NCBI GenBank assembly: GCA_964516555.1 | Contig: CAZFAI010000001.1 | Location: 1-62,424, forward strand | Length of the DNA: 62,424 nucleotides | Origin: CAZFAI01 sp964516555 | GTDB taxonomy: Bacteria; Patescibacteriota; Microgenomatia; UBA12405 | Direction of reading: 5' to 3' | Part shown: one piece after another, positions 1 to 8,607 of the stretch | Position numbering within the stretch: position 1 is the stretch's first letter | Layout of the letters: every line of letters starts with the position of its first letter | Translations under genes and position numbers: made by a program | Notes under the pieces: generated by a model | The model's database searches: none | Seen by the model: the letters and a program-made list of their open reading frames with translations, nothing else | What the model was told of the DNA's origin: nothing

Positions 1-234
1 CAGACCGAACTTACCGAAAACCCAACAATGAATGCTTCAGTCGAGAAAATAACCCTCAAAAATGGTTTAACTGCATTCAGGTACATTGATGAAGGTCTTA
101 GTCGCATTTCTGTGATTGAAGTTATTGGCAAAAAACACAATTACAAAATTTCAGTGTGGCCACAGCCACAAAACGATGGAACTGAATTTGCCCGACTGGA
201 AGAAATTGCCAACAGTATAAAACTTTTAGACTAA
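1..234 (+). CDS. C-terminal end of a protein of unknown function (5' truncated)
   Basis: The reading frame is open from the first base of the window to a TAA at 232-234, so this is the last 77 residues of a longer protein. An internal ATG lies at 28, but nothing marks it as the true start. The tail is mixed alpha/beta with alternating charged and hydrophobic residues, has no membrane segment or cysteine, and ends in a helix-like stretch (ARLEEIANSIKLLD). I do not recognise a family. Its stop overlaps the stop of the convergent metG by three bases. Confidence 0.6.
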   Translation, partial: QTELTENPTMNASVEKITLKNGLTAFRYIDEGLSRISVIEVIGKKHNYKISVWPQPQNDGTEFARLEEIANSIKLLD

Positions 235-1637
235 ACAACTCTTGGAAACAGCGGTTTTTCTAATGGTTTAACTTGTCCGCCAAAACAACTCAAAATGTTG
301 TCAGCAGACTCCGGTATAAATGGTTTTAGCAATATTGCCGCTTTTTTGACATTTACTATCAAATCCCTTAGCAAATTTACTCTAACCGGATCATCTTTCT
401 CCAGCTTCCAGGGTGTTTCCAAATTTAACTTGGCGTTAGTTGAGTCAATGTATTCTACAAATATCCTTGTCAGCGCTTCATCAAAATTCAAGTTCTCAAC
501 TAAATCTACATAATCTTTTTCAAACTCAACCTCTACATCTTCAACCACCAACCCTTCTGCCAATTTTGCTAATCTTGACACTAAATTACCCAAGTTATTT
601 GCCAAATCAGCATTGTACCGTTCTTTGAATCTTTCAATTCCGACATCTGAATCATTGTAGGTAGGAAAAGATCTGGCAATCAAATAACGGGTTCCGTCCA
701 CTCCGAATAAATCAGTTAACTGTTGCGGCGAAATCACATTGCCAAGAGATTTGGACATCTTTTGCCCGTCAATAATATAAAAGCTATGGATAAATGTTTT
801 CTTCGGCAGTTCCAAGTCTACGGACAGAAGCATCGCCTGCCAGATAACCGTATGAAACCACAAAATTTCCTTGGCTAAAAGATGGATATTGGCCGGCCAA
901 AAATCATTCTTGCCTTTCACAAACTGCGTTGCACTGTAATAATTAATCAACGCATCAATCCAGACATATATGGTGTGTTTTGTATCCCAGGGCACCGGAA
1001 TCCCCCACTCCACGTTTTCCCGCGAAATTGAAATATCTCTGGCACCCGCTTTTAGTTTGGACAATACTTCACTTCTTTTGCCATCCGGAAATACATAATT
1101 TGTCTTGTCGTCTTCAATCAGTTTGATAATTTGGGGTACGTATTTGCTTAATTTGAAAAACCAATTTTCCTCTTCTTTCCAAACCACTTCTTGGGAGGGG
1201 TGCAGGGGACACCTTTTATCAACCAGATCGCCTTCAGTCAAAAAGCTTTCACATCCAACGCAATACCAGCCTTCATATTTACCCTTATAGATATCTCCTT
1301 TATCATATATTTTTTGCAAAAAATTCTTCACCACCACTTCATGTCTGGGATCAGTCGTTCTGATAAAAAAGTCATTACTGACACCTAAGCTCTTCCACGC
1401 TTCAACAAATCTGGGTGCAATGCCATCACAGTACTCTTGAGGCTTTAAACCCGCCCTCTTGGCTGATTCTTCAACTTTTTGGCCATGTTCGTCCGTTCCT
1501 GTCAAAAAGAATACCTCATCGCCCAACTGTCGATGCAGTCTGGCGATAAAATCTGCCGCCAAGGTAGTACACGTGTGCCCAATATGGGGAACATCATTTA
1601 TATAATAAATTGGAGTAGTTACGTAAAATTTGTTCAT
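231..1637 (-). CDS. metG: Methionyl-tRNA synthetase
   Basis: This enzyme charges tRNA-Met with methionine using ATP in the cytoplasm. The class I signatures are present: HIGH at residues 18-21 and KMSKS at 293-297. A zinc knuckle in the connective domain has C126, C129, C143 and H146. At 468 residues it contains the catalytic core and the helical anticodon-binding domain but no C-terminal tRNA-binding (Trbp111-like) extension, so it is a short form. The gene follows rpsT on the same strand, and inverted repeats lie between them (1656-1705). Its end converges on the truncated gene at the window start. The ATG at 1637 leaves only a few residues before the conserved N-terminal strand, which supports this start. 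Confidence 0.95.
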   Translation of the reverse strand: MNKFYVTTPIYYINDVPHIGHTCTTLAADFIARLHRQLGDEVFFLTGTDEHGQKVEESAKRAGLKPQEYCDGIAPRFVEAWKSLGVSNDFFIRTTDPRHEVVVKNFLQKIYDKGDIYKGKYEGWYCVGCESFLTEGDLVDKRCPLHPSQEVVWKEEENWFFKLSKYVPQIIKLIEDDKTNYVFPDGKRSEVLSKLKAGARDISISRENVEWGIPVPWDTKHTIYVWIDALINYYSATQFVKGKNDFWPANIHLLAKEILWFHTVIWQAMLLSVDLELPKKTFIHSFYIIDGQKMSKSLGNVISPQQLTDLFGVDGTRYLIARSFPTYNDSDVGIERFKERYNADLANNLGNLVSRLAKLAEGLVVEDVEVEFEKDYVDLVENLNFDEALTRIFVEYIDSTNAKLNLETPWKLEKDDPVRVNLLRDLIVNVKKAAILLKPFIPESADNILSCFGGQVKPLEKPLFPRVV

Positions 1638-1655
1638 TGTTTGAAAATGTCAATT

Positions 1656-1705
1656 AATAAAGTGTTACTTTATTTTGCCATGAAACCAGAAAAACGGTTC
1701 ATGGC
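1656..1705. repeat. Two adjacent inverted repeats between rpsT and metG
   Basis: An 8-bp perfect stem (AATAAAGT / ACTTTATT, loop GTT) spans 1656-1674. A second stem of about 10 bp with one bulge pairs GCCATGAAACC at 1677-1687 with GGTTCATGGC at 1696-1705. The second starts right at the rpsT stop codon on the minus strand. Neither has a clear T-run in the rpsT direction, so they may be a weak terminator or a processing signal between the two genes. Confidence 0.4.
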
Positions 1706-1998
1706 TATGACATTTTCTTAGTAGAAGTTCGTTTCTTGGTTACAGGTTTTTTCTCAGCAGACTTTACTTTAACTTTTTTCGAATATTCCGCCTTTAATCT
1801 GGCAACTTTGTTACCATGATAAATGTTTTTCTTCTCAACCTTGTCCAGGCTGGAATATACATTTTTTAAACCTTCAGTACTGGGCTTAGCCAAAAAATCT
1901 TTTATGATCTTTTTTAACTTGGCTTTCGCGTATACATTTTCCTTGCGGTTTTTCAAGGACTTTCTTAATGATTTTTTTGCAGATAAACTAATTGGCAT
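1705..1998 (-). CDS. rpsT: 30S ribosomal protein S20
   Basis: S20 is a small helical protein that binds 16S rRNA early in assembly of the 30S subunit. The N-terminal part has the family signature of alternating Lys/Arg and Ser (SAKKSLRKSLKNR), followed by the long helices and a very basic C-terminal tail rich in Lys, typical of S20. The length of 97 residues is close to the usual 85-90, with a slightly longer basic tail. The start ATG lies 7 bases after a TAGAAT box, so the mRNA is probably leaderless. It is transcribed divergently from murJ. Confidence 0.9.
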   Translation of the reverse strand: MPISLSAKKSLRKSLKNRKENVYAKAKLKKIIKDFLAKPSTEGLKNVYSSLDKVEKKNIYHGNKVARLKAEYSKKVKVKSAEKKPVTKKRTSTKKMS

Positions 1999-2005
1999 GG
2001 CTCTT

Positions 2006-2034
2006 ATTCTATCTCAACCTTTCGCTATTTACAA
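2006..2034 (-). promoter_or_regulatory. Promoter of rpsT, leaderless type
   Basis: Read on the minus strand, TTGTAA (2034-2029) and TAGAAT (2011-2006) are separated by exactly 17 bases. The -10 box ends 7 bases before the rpsT ATG at 1998, which puts the expected transcription start at or next to the start codon. The region is shared with the divergent murJ promoter. Confidence 0.65.
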
Positions 2035-2057
2035 GAATTTATATAATAGGTCATAAT
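2028..2057 (+). promoter_or_regulatory. Candidate promoter of murJ
   Basis: TTTACA (2028-2033) and CATAAT (2052-2057) are spaced by 18 bases, and the -10 box ends 8 bases before the murJ ATG. A perfect TATAAT at 2042-2047 is an alternative -10 that would give a leader of roughly ten bases. Both readings overlap the divergent rpsT promoter. Confidence 0.45.
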
Positions 2058-2065
2058 AACGAATT

Positions 2066-3679
2066 ATGAACATTAGGCAACAACTGACGAACTATACTAC
2101 TCGACGCCAGAATACTATCCTGTCTGCTTCGATAGTTTTGGCGGTTGCCTTTGCCATTTCAGCCATTCTAGGCTACTTACGCACCCGGTTTTTGTACGCT
2201 CAATTTTTTAAATGTTGCACCTCTGACCTCGATGCTTACAACGCTGCCTTTAGATTACCTGATTTAATTTTTAAGTTGTTGGTTACCGGAGCCCTTTCTG
2301 CATCTTTCATTCCCGTATTTTCCAGCTATCTACACAAAGATCCCAAAAAAGCCAACAAAATTGCATCTACTATTATCAATCTCCTCTTTTTAGTATTTGC
2401 ATTGGCCGCGGTCATACTTTTGGTTTTTACTAGACCTCTTTCAGAACTAATCGCCACCGGGTTTACTCCCCAACAATTCGACCTGATGGTAAACCTCACC
2501 CGCATACTTCTGGTTGCTCAAGTGTTCTTTCTAATAAGTAACTTCATTACTGCCATTTTGCAGGTAAACCAAATATTTTTGGTTCCAGCCCTTTCACCAA
2601 TCGTTTACAACCTATTTATAATTCTAAGCATTTTTACCCTGGCTCCACGTTTTGGGCTTTATGGGGTAGCTTACGGAGCCGTAGTTGGTGCTTTCTTCCA
2701 CCTAGCCATACAAATCCCTCTTGCCCGAAAAATTGGTTTTAACTACTCATTTATTGCCGATTTAAAATTAAAAGGTGTCAGGGAGGTGATTCGCTTGATG
2801 GTCCCCAGAAGCTTATCCCTTGGCTTAGGTGAAATTGAAAATACCATAACCTTGTTTTTTTCCAGTACTCTACCTGTAGGATCATTCTCTCTTTTAAATT
2901 TGGCGCTCCAATTAATTTATTTACCATCCAGAATTTTTGGTACTACTGTTGGCCAGGCTTCCCTGCCGATTTTGTCAAAAAATGTTGCCCAAAACGACCT
3001 TGACGTATTCCGCAACACTGTTAACAAAACCTTGCTTCAGAGCCTCTTTATCTCCCTACCCATTACCACCTTGATCCTGGTACTCCGTCTCCCAATCGTC
3101 AGAATAGCTTATGGCTCGCGTCAATTTCCCTGGGAAGCTACCTTGCTTACAGCTCAAACCCTTGCATTTTTGACACCCGTCATTGTCAGTCAGTCAATTA
3201 TCCAGATTTTGATCAGATCATTCTATGCACTTCACAATACCAAGACCCCTCTTCACATCTCAACCATGTCTTTGTTCTTTAATGCTCTCTTAAACTTTTT
3301 ATTTATAAAATTTACCAATTTTGGAATTCTTGGCCTTGCCATCAGCTCCTCCGTCAGCAACCTCATCCAAGTCTCAGGTCTAATGTTTATTTTTATCAAA
3401 AAAGTTGACGGATTTATTTGGGCTGCCACATTCAAATCAGCCTTCAAAATATTTATTGCTTCCTTAACCATGGGAGCTGCTACTTGGATGTCTTTTAAGG
3501 GTTTAGATCTTTTCCTCTTAAACACTAGCCGTACCATCAACGTCATTGCTCTTTTTGGATCTTCAGTAACTATTGGTTGTCTTATATATCTGATAACGGC
3601 TCAAATATTAAATATCGAGGAACTAACAGAATACAAGAAGTATCTCTTAAAAACCAAGCGTTTTATTTCCGCTAAATAG
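2066..3679 (+). CDS. murJ: Lipid II flippase MurJ (MviN family)
   Basis: MurJ moves the peptidoglycan precursor lipid II across the cytoplasmic membrane. The 537-residue protein has about 14 predicted membrane segments and the characteristic N-terminal region with LGYLRTRFLYAQFF, followed by DAYNAAFRLPDLIF and LLVTGALSASFIPVFS, which are typical MviN motifs. The conserved ARILLVAQVFF-like region (TRILLVAQVFFLISN) follows. Length matches the family (500-540). It has its own promoter region shared with rpsT. Together with FemX-like, alanine racemase and MltG genes elsewhere in the window, it indicates a real peptidoglycan wall. Confidence 0.93.
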   Translation: MNIRQQLTNYTTRRQNTILSASIVLAVAFAISAILGYLRTRFLYAQFFKCCTSDLDAYNAAFRLPDLIFKLLVTGALSASFIPVFSSYLHKDPKKANKIASTIINLLFLVFALAAVILLVFTRPLSELIATGFTPQQFDLMVNLTRILLVAQVFFLISNFITAILQVNQIFLVPALSPIVYNLFIILSIFTLAPRFGLYGVAYGAVVGAFFHLAIQIPLARKIGFNYSFIADLKLKGVREVIRLMVPRSLSLGLGEIENTITLFFSSTLPVGSFSLLNLALQLIYLPSRIFGTTVGQASLPILSKNVAQNDLDVFRNTVNKTLLQSLFISLPITTLILVLRLPIVRIAYGSRQFPWEATLLTAQTLAFLTPVIVSQSIIQILIRSFYALHNTKTPLHISTMSLFFNALLNFLFIKFTNFGILGLAISSSVSNLIQVSGLMFIFIKKVDGFIWAATFKSAFKIFIASLTMGAATWMSFKGLDLFLLNTSRTINVIALFGSSVTIGCLIYLITAQILNIEELTEYKKYLLKTKRFISAK

Positions 3680-3696
3680 TTGTATATACTGTTATT

Positions 3697-4263
3697 ATGA
3701 AACCCAAAAAAGAGATATCTCTTTTGCCGGAAGATATTGATTTAAACTCGACTTCTTCCCGAATTTTACGCTGGGTAACAACGGTTGGAAGGGTAGTTAT
3801 CATCGTAACGGAGTTAATTGTAATTGGAGCGTTTCTTTCAAGATTCTATCTGGACAGAAAAAATGCAGACCTTTCTGAGATCATCAGGCAGCAAAAAGCT
3901 ATTTTAGATAGTACTCAGAACTTTGAAAACGAATTTACTGATATTCAAACCAAACTAACCACGATAAAAAAAGTATATTCGGCCACTCCTGATTATGATG
4001 TCAAAATACAAAATCTCGTTTCAAGCACACCGCTTGATATTAAGTATGAGCGGCTAACAGTCAAAAAAAGCGATAACGGCCAAATAAGTGCCGATATTAG
4101 CCTCTTCGCTTATCAGGAAGAATCAATCGTCAATTTTATAACCAATCTCATACTTAACCCTGAAACCGATTCGGTTAACGTTAAATCTATTCAAAAAAAT
4201 TCCAAAGAAAACTTTTATCGTGTTTCAATTTCTTTGACCTTCAAAAAGGAGGTAAACAAATGA
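3697..4263 (+). CDS. PilN-like type IV pilus assembly protein
   Basis: The protein has 188 residues: a short cytoplasmic N terminus with the motif ISLLPEDI (compare the INLLP motif that PilN uses to contact PilM), one membrane helix at about residues 28-48, a coiled coil (about 50-90) and a small ferredoxin-like C-terminal domain. This is the PilN/GspL-C architecture. The next gene is PilO-like and overlaps by four bases, which supports the call. A TATACT box ends 6 bases before the ATG, suggesting a leaderless first gene of this operon. The family assignment rests on motif, topology and neighbour rather than strong identity. Confidence 0.65.
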   Translation: MKPKKEISLLPEDIDLNSTSSRILRWVTTVGRVVIIVTELIVIGAFLSRFYLDRKNADLSEIIRQQKAILDSTQNFENEFTDIQTKLTTIKKVYSATPDYDVKIQNLVSSTPLDIKYERLTVKKSDNGQISADISLFAYQEESIVNFITNLILNPETDSVNVKSIQKNSKENFYRVSISLTFKKEVNK

Positions 4264-4910
4264 ATATAAATACAAATTACATCCAAAAATCTCAGGAACT
4301 TACCAAGTTTGTCAAAAAACAAAGCGAAAATCAGCGCTTCATGAGATCTCTGGAAACCAGCGCAACCTTTTTTCTAATTACCATATTTGGTCTTTTTGCC
4401 ATAAGACCCACTTTTAGTACTATATCTGAGCTGATCGGAGACATCAATAGTAAGAAAATTATGGTCAACCAAATGAGGGACAGAATAAAAAGTGTCGTCA
4501 AAGCCCAGGAAAATTATGCTCTTGCCCAGGAAAAATATTACATAATTGAGTCCAGTCTTCCCGACGGCTATCGTTTCTATAATTCCTCGAGTCAATTTCA
4601 AGCGGCCTTTCAGGAAAACCAGATAGCTCCAAAACAAATATCATATGGTTTTCAGCAGGCAAGTCAAAAAGATAAAGAAGGGAGTTACGACACTTATTCA
4701 GTCAGAACAGGTACCGATTCGGAATTCACTTCCATAATCAGTTTTATCCGAAAAATTCTTAATGTTAGAAGGTTAATGGACATAAACCAAGTTAATTTCA
4801 GCTTGGTAAAAAATAGCCTACCTACACCCGACATTGATATGCCGACCCCAGCTGATGTTAGTTTTGACATATCGACAGATGTTTATTATTGGAAAACAGG
4901 CAATGAATAA
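4260..4910 (+). CDS. PilO-like type IV pilus assembly protein
   Basis: The 216-residue protein has an N-terminal cytoplasmic stretch, one membrane helix (about residues 36-55), a coiled coil around 60-95 and a C-terminal periplasmic-type domain, as in PilO. In type IV pili and type II secretion, PilN and PilO form heterodimers linking the cytoplasmic ATPase platform to the envelope. A strong Shine-Dalgarno (AAGGAGG, 4247-4253) precedes the ATG, and the gene overlaps the PilN-like gene by ATGA. No PilM, PilB or PilC lies beside it, so the rest of the machine must be elsewhere or absent. Confidence 0.6.
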   Translation: MNINTNYIQKSQELTKFVKKQSENQRFMRSLETSATFFLITIFGLFAIRPTFSTISELIGDINSKKIMVNQMRDRIKSVVKAQENYALAQEKYYIIESSLPDGYRFYNSSSQFQAAFQENQIAPKQISYGFQQASQKDKEGSYDTYSVRTGTDSEFTSIISFIRKILNVRRLMDINQVNFSLVKNSLPTPDIDMPTPADVSFDISTDVYYWKTGNE

Positions 4911-5190
4911 CAAAAAAATTTCTTCCTACATTGTATTTATTTCTATCTTCACTTTTATTACTATCTTTACGATTATTGCCCACAACAGCTACAATAACCT
5001 TGTTAAACCATCCGAGATCGTGTTAACAACAGACAGCATCAAACCACTAAACACAAATCTTGATTTTAGTGTTTTGGAAGAAATTGAAAGCAGGGAAGAG
5101 CTATCCGTCGAAGATCTCAATATGGGTTTGCAGCTGCAGGAAGAAGGCTTTGAGACTGAATATGCTACTCAATCAGTTACGCCTCAATAA
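4903..5190 (+). CDS. Small single-pass membrane protein in the pilus-like operon
   Basis: The 95-residue protein starts at an ATG overlapping the last codons of the PilO-like gene by 8 bases. It has one hydrophobic helix at about residues 8-27 and an acidic soluble C-terminal part rich in Glu (EEIESREELSVEDL). I do not recognise a family. Its position right after PilN/PilO-like genes would suit a PilP-like or other accessory factor, but no PilP motif is visible, so the function is open. The chosen start avoids a longer frame that would run through the PilO-like coding sequence. Confidence 0.55.
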   Translation: MNNKKISSYIVFISIFTFITIFTIIAHNSYNNLVKPSEIVLTTDSIKPLNTNLDFSVLEEIESREELSVEDLNMGLQLQEEGFETEYATQSVTPQ

Positions 5191-5192
5191 AA

Positions 5193-6512
5193 ATGCGACA
5201 AGAAAAAAGGATACCGACACTCCTGGGCTTACTGTTATTGACAGTTTTCATCTTTGGCGGTGTGCTGATTACCCAAAAAAATGCAATATTCAAGATTAAA
5301 GCCAGTCCTACTTGCCAGCCAATCAACCCTCAAGTTGGCAATATAACCAATAACTCTGCTGATATTTCATTTCTTACCGAATCAGAATGTTCTATTGTCC
5401 TAAAAATTGATAATAAAACCTTCACTAACTTTAAAGAAAGTTCTAAAGTCCAATATTTTCAAATAAATAATCTCAAGGAGTCAACTACTTATACCTATTC
5501 CTTTATTGCTGATAGCCGGGAAATTAGTAGTGATAGCTATACCTTCAAAACAGCCAAGAAACCGACAGGGAATATGCCGACCTCGAATCTGGCCTGGGGA
5601 AAGATATATTTACCTAGTCAGAAGCCAGCCGCCGATGCAATTGTTTATCTAAATATTCCCGGGGCATCACCCCTCTCGTCACTAGTTACCACAAGTGGCT
5701 TTTGGAATATTTCATTGGCTACTAGTTTTAACCTCGACAAAAACTCATGGTTCACTCCCACAAAAGATTCGTCCGAAGATATTGTAGTTTTGTATCCAGG
5801 ATATGAGCCCACTCAAATTTCCAGTAATACCTCCCAAAACGATCCTGTTCCGGATATTATCGTAGGTCAAAATTCATTCTCAAAATCTCAATTAAATACC
5901 GGAAGTCTAAATACACCAGATTTGGAAACATCATCAAATATTCCGCTTGACATCAGTAATCCTCAAAATAATGAAACAATAAAAACCCAAAAACCGGACT
6001 TTTTTGGGAGTGCTCCTCCCGGATTTTTACTGGATATTACTGTTGAATCCCCACTAAAACATACAGGTCAGGTATCTTCTGGAAACGATGGATCTTGGAA
6101 TTGGTCACCTCCCTCAAACCTTAGTCCTGGAGAGCACACCATAACAGTCAAAGCTACGGACCCTCAAACTGGAGCAATTCAAACTATCGTGCGAAAATTT
6201 TATGTTTTAGCTGCTGAAGACGACACACTGGCTTTCACCGCTTCTGAATCCGCCTTTCAGCCCAGCCCTACACCCACTCAAAAACCCAGCCCTACACCAC
6301 TTCCAACCAAGCCCACCACCCCGCAACCAACCAAAATTCCAGTAATAACGTCAAGTAAACCCTCTCCTGTTCCCACTTTAATATCTGAGACACCGGGCAC
6401 ACAATCTGGCATACCTGTCGCTGGCACCAGTCTACCCACCCTAGCAACGATTACATTTTCATTGTTGCTATTAACTGCAGCTAAAATAATTTCAAAAAAA
6501 CCGGGTATTTAA
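5193..6512 (+). CDS. Surface protein with fibronectin III-like and Ig-like domains and C-terminal anchor
   Basis: The 439-residue protein has an N-terminal signal or membrane segment (about 8-26). A fibronectin-III-like domain (about 40-125) is followed by a carboxypeptidase-regulatory-like region (about 130-215, AWGKIYLP). A bacterial Ig-like domain (about 250-340) contains the common pattern GSWNWSPPSNLSPGEHTITVKATD split over two strands. A Pro/Thr/Ser stalk with repeated PSPTP units comes next. The C terminus is IPVAGTSLP, a hydrophobic helix and a Lys-containing tail, which resembles a sorting signal. It is probably displayed on the cell surface. It lies 2 bases after the preceding small gene, so it is part of the pilus-like operon. 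Confidence 0.7.
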   Translation: MRQEKRIPTLLGLLLLTVFIFGGVLITQKNAIFKIKASPTCQPINPQVGNITNNSADISFLTESECSIVLKIDNKTFTNFKESSKVQYFQINNLKESTTYTYSFIADSREISSDSYTFKTAKKPTGNMPTSNLAWGKIYLPSQKPAADAIVYLNIPGASPLSSLVTTSGFWNISLATSFNLDKNSWFTPTKDSSEDIVVLYPGYEPTQISSNTSQNDPVPDIIVGQNSFSKSQLNTGSLNTPDLETSSNIPLDISNPQNNETIKTQKPDFFGSAPPGFLLDITVESPLKHTGQVSSGNDGSWNWSPPSNLSPGEHTITVKATDPQTGAIQTIVRKFYVLAAEDDTLAFTASESAFQPSPTPTQKPSPTPLPTKPTTPQPTKIPVITSSKPSPVPTLISETPGTQSGIPVAGTSLPTLATITFSLLLLTAAKIISKKPGI

Positions 6513-6545
6513 AAACAACCAAAAATCCTCTAAACTAACAATAGA

Positions 6546-7673
6546 ATGTTTGTTAAGAAGTATTTATACTCCATTTTAACGATTCTGTTTTTTTCACTTT
6601 CACTGGTAGGAACGCTATATTTAGTTCAAAGAAACCAGGATATAAGGGATCGTGCTGCAAGCGATACTTGGAACGAATGTAGGTTATGGTCAGGAGGTAG
6701 TTATTCAACGGATATTAATTCACCCAGAGAAGGTTGGCCAAATGGAACTCACTGGTTTGATGTTCACAACCCCGGAACCGACACCATTAATAAAGTAGCT
6801 TATAAGGGCACCGTCAATTTGCGATGGCGCAGCATTTTTCGATGTGATTATCAGAAGTTAATGGCTAAGAAAGGGAACGTTAACGAATGTACTTCAGGTG
6901 ATGAGGATACTTGGGTTGAAAATACCTCCAAACCTCATCACGAAACCATGGATCTTTATCAATCTGGCAACTCGGGAAATGATTTTAGCTATACTCCTGC
7001 GTTATGGGAGCTATATGACGGTGCTCATTATAACGGCCAATGCCAAGTCATACAGGTTGATGTAGATGGCTGTCCGGGTGGAGTCAAGTTTGTTGTCTAT
7101 GCCAATGACGTTTGTCCGGCATTAACCCCTACACCCACCAGTCCGCCCCCACCCACTGCAACTAAAACACCTGTCCCCACGATGACCAGAATCCCCACGC
7201 CAACCGCCACCAAAATTCCAACTCCCACAGCAACCAGAACTCCTACCGCCACCAAAACTCCAACTCCCACAGCAACCAGAACTCCTACCGCCACCAAAAC
7301 TCCCACTCCAACCATTACCAATACGCCTCCTCCCGGAGCTACCATGACACCTACTGCCACCAAAACACCCACTCCGACCCGTACTCCAACCCCCACGGCT
7401 TCACTGACCCCAACTGCCACCGGCACGCCTCCTCCCGGAGCTACCATGACACCAACACCCATACCTACCAACACACCCGTAAATACTCCGGTTCCAACAC
7501 AAGCCATAGTCCAAAACACTCCGATTCCGGCCACCAATACCCCAGTCTACATTGCTCAGGCACCAAGTCCTACAATAGTTGAGCTACCCCAGGCCGGAGT
7601 TGATTTCCCAGTCCAGATATTAGCCATTGTTGGAACAATTATTACTCTCTTCGGATTTTTGATATTATTATAA
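6546..7673 (+). CDS. Thr/Pro-repeat surface protein with LPQAG sorting motif
   Basis: The 375-residue protein has an N-terminal signal or membrane helix (about 8-27), a cysteine-containing globular domain (about 38-195, several Trp and Cys), and then a long stalk of TPTATKTPTPT-like units to about residue 335. The C terminus has LPQAG followed by a hydrophobic helix, but the protein ends GFLILL without the usual positive tail. The stalk is probably an extended, O-glycosylatable spacer that carries the N-terminal domain away from the membrane. The globular domain is not recognised. Nearby GT-C glycosyltransferases are possible modifying enzymes, and the sortase at 56152 could be the anchoring enzyme; both are inferences. 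Confidence 0.7.
   Translation: MFVKKYLYSILTILFFSLSLVGTLYLVQRNQDIRDRAASDTWNECRLWSGGSYSTDINSPREGWPNGTHWFDVHNPGTDTINKVAYKGTVNLRWRSIFRCDYQKLMAKKGNVNECTSGDEDTWVENTSKPHHETMDLYQSGNSGNDFSYTPALWELYDGAHYNGQCQVIQVDVDGCPGGVKFVVYANDVCPALTPTPTSPPPPTATKTPVPTMTRIPTPTATKIPTPTATRTPTATKTPTPTATRTPTATKTPTPTITNTPPPGATMTPTATKTPTPTRTPTPTASLTPTATGTPPPGATMTPTPIPTNTPVNTPVPTQAIVQNTPIPATNTPVYIAQAPSPTIVELPQAGVDFPVQILAIVGTIITLFGFLILL
7218..7301 (+). repeat. 42-bp tandem duplication in the Thr/Pro stalk
   Basis: Two head-to-tail copies of a 42-base unit (7218-7259 and 7260-7301) encode a 14-residue block of the PTPTATRTPTATKT type. A second direct repeat of 29 bases (7323-7351 and 7425-7453) encodes TPPPGATMT. The near-identity at DNA level indicates recent expansion within the gene. 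Confidence 0.85.
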
Positions 7674-7677
7674 GTTA

Positions 7678-8607
7678 ATGATCACTGCAATTAGTGTTAA
7701 TTTACTACCCCTGTTAGAAGCATTGCGCCCCATACAATGGATCAAGAACTTGAATTTATTCGCCGCCGCCATCCTCAACGGACAACTAACCGACCCTGAG
7801 GTTTTTTTTAGAAGTTTCGGAGCTTTTATTGTGTTTTGTCTTTTATCTTCATCATCCTATCTAGTTAATGATTTAGTGGATGCCAAAAGCGACCGTCTCC
7901 ATCCCGTAAAAAGAAATCGTCCGATAGCCAGAGGTGATTTACCTGAATCATTGGCTATATTTACTGCCTTCATTTTGCTAATTTTGGGCTTATTTTTAGC
8001 ACTTCTAATTAGTTCCGGATTTTTATTAATCTCCCTTTTTTTTATAGTTCTCCAGTATTCGTATTCTTTATTGTTAAAAAAGAAGGCGATTTTGGATATT
8101 ATCGGTATCGCCTTGTTTTTTATTCTCAGGGCTTTCGCTGGTGAAATTGCTACCGGCTACCACTTGCCTGTTTGGATAATGCTAACAGTTATCTTCCTCT
8201 CTCTTTTCATAGCAAGCGGTAAAAGACGCAGCGAACTCGCTAACGTTGGCACTAAAACCAGAACAGCTCTAAAGGGTTACAAAACATCTCTTTTAAATTT
8301 CTATACCACCATGTTTGCCGTTTGTACCCTGCTAACTTATGCCATGTTCACATTCTTTGAAGAACCGATTAGGTTTCAGGGGCTAATTCACAACTTTCTT
8401 TTAGACAATTTTCCTTCAGCGCTTGACAGAAAATGGTTTATGATCACCCTGCTCCCTGTAATTTTTGGAATTATGCGTTATGGACAGATAATTTTTGAGA
8501 TGCAGGAAGGGGAGAGGCCGGAAAGAGTGGTTGCCACCGATATTCCCCTTTTGATTTCGGTTATGACCTGGGGTTTGATGCTGATAACAATCATCTATGT
8601 TCTTTAA
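7678..8607 (+). CDS. UbiA-family decaprenyl-phosphate phosphoribosyltransferase-like protein
   Basis: This is a polytopic membrane enzyme of the UbiA superfamily. It most resembles the actinobacterial enzymes that transfer phosphoribose from PRPP to decaprenyl phosphate (Rv3806c type). Shared signatures are LRPIQWIKN near the N terminus, NDLVDAKSD at residues 64-72 (the Mg-binding NDxxDxxxD), HPVKRNRPIARGDL, the second Asp region (AILDIIG), ASGKRRSEL and the C-terminal RYG region. The length of 309 residues fits. It starts the envelope-glycan block. A PAP2 phosphatase in the same block could perform the following dephosphorylation. The precise lipid and sugar are inferred. Confidence 0.8.
   Translation: MITAISVNLLPLLEALRPIQWIKNLNLFAAAILNGQLTDPEVFFRSFGAFIVFCLLSSSSYLVNDLVDAKSDRLHPVKRNRPIARGDLPESLAIFTAFILLILGLFLALLISSGFLLISLFFIVLQYSYSLLLKKKAILDIIGIALFFILRAFAGEIATGYHLPVWIMLTVIFLSLFIASGKRRSELANVGTKTRTALKGYKTSLLNFYTTMFAVCTLLTYAMFTFFEEPIRFQGLIHNFLLDNFPSALDRKWFMITLLPVIFGIMRYGQIIFEMQEGERPERVVATDIPLLISVMTWGLMLITIIYVL

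Noticed and set aside
1656..1705. Intrinsic terminator for rpsT
   Set aside because: The stems are real but no T-run follows in the direction of rpsT transcription; listed only as inverted repeats.
7218..7453. Regularly spaced repeats that could suggest a CRISPR array
   Set aside because: The repeats are contiguous or irregularly spaced, encode Thr/Pro units in frame, and have no unique spacers or cas genes nearby.
7097..7537. Open reading frame of 146 codons on the minus strand, rich in Gly and Val
   Set aside because: It is the exact antisense of the Thr/Pro repeat stalk, and its composition follows from the repeats. It has no plausible start signal or protein-like variety.
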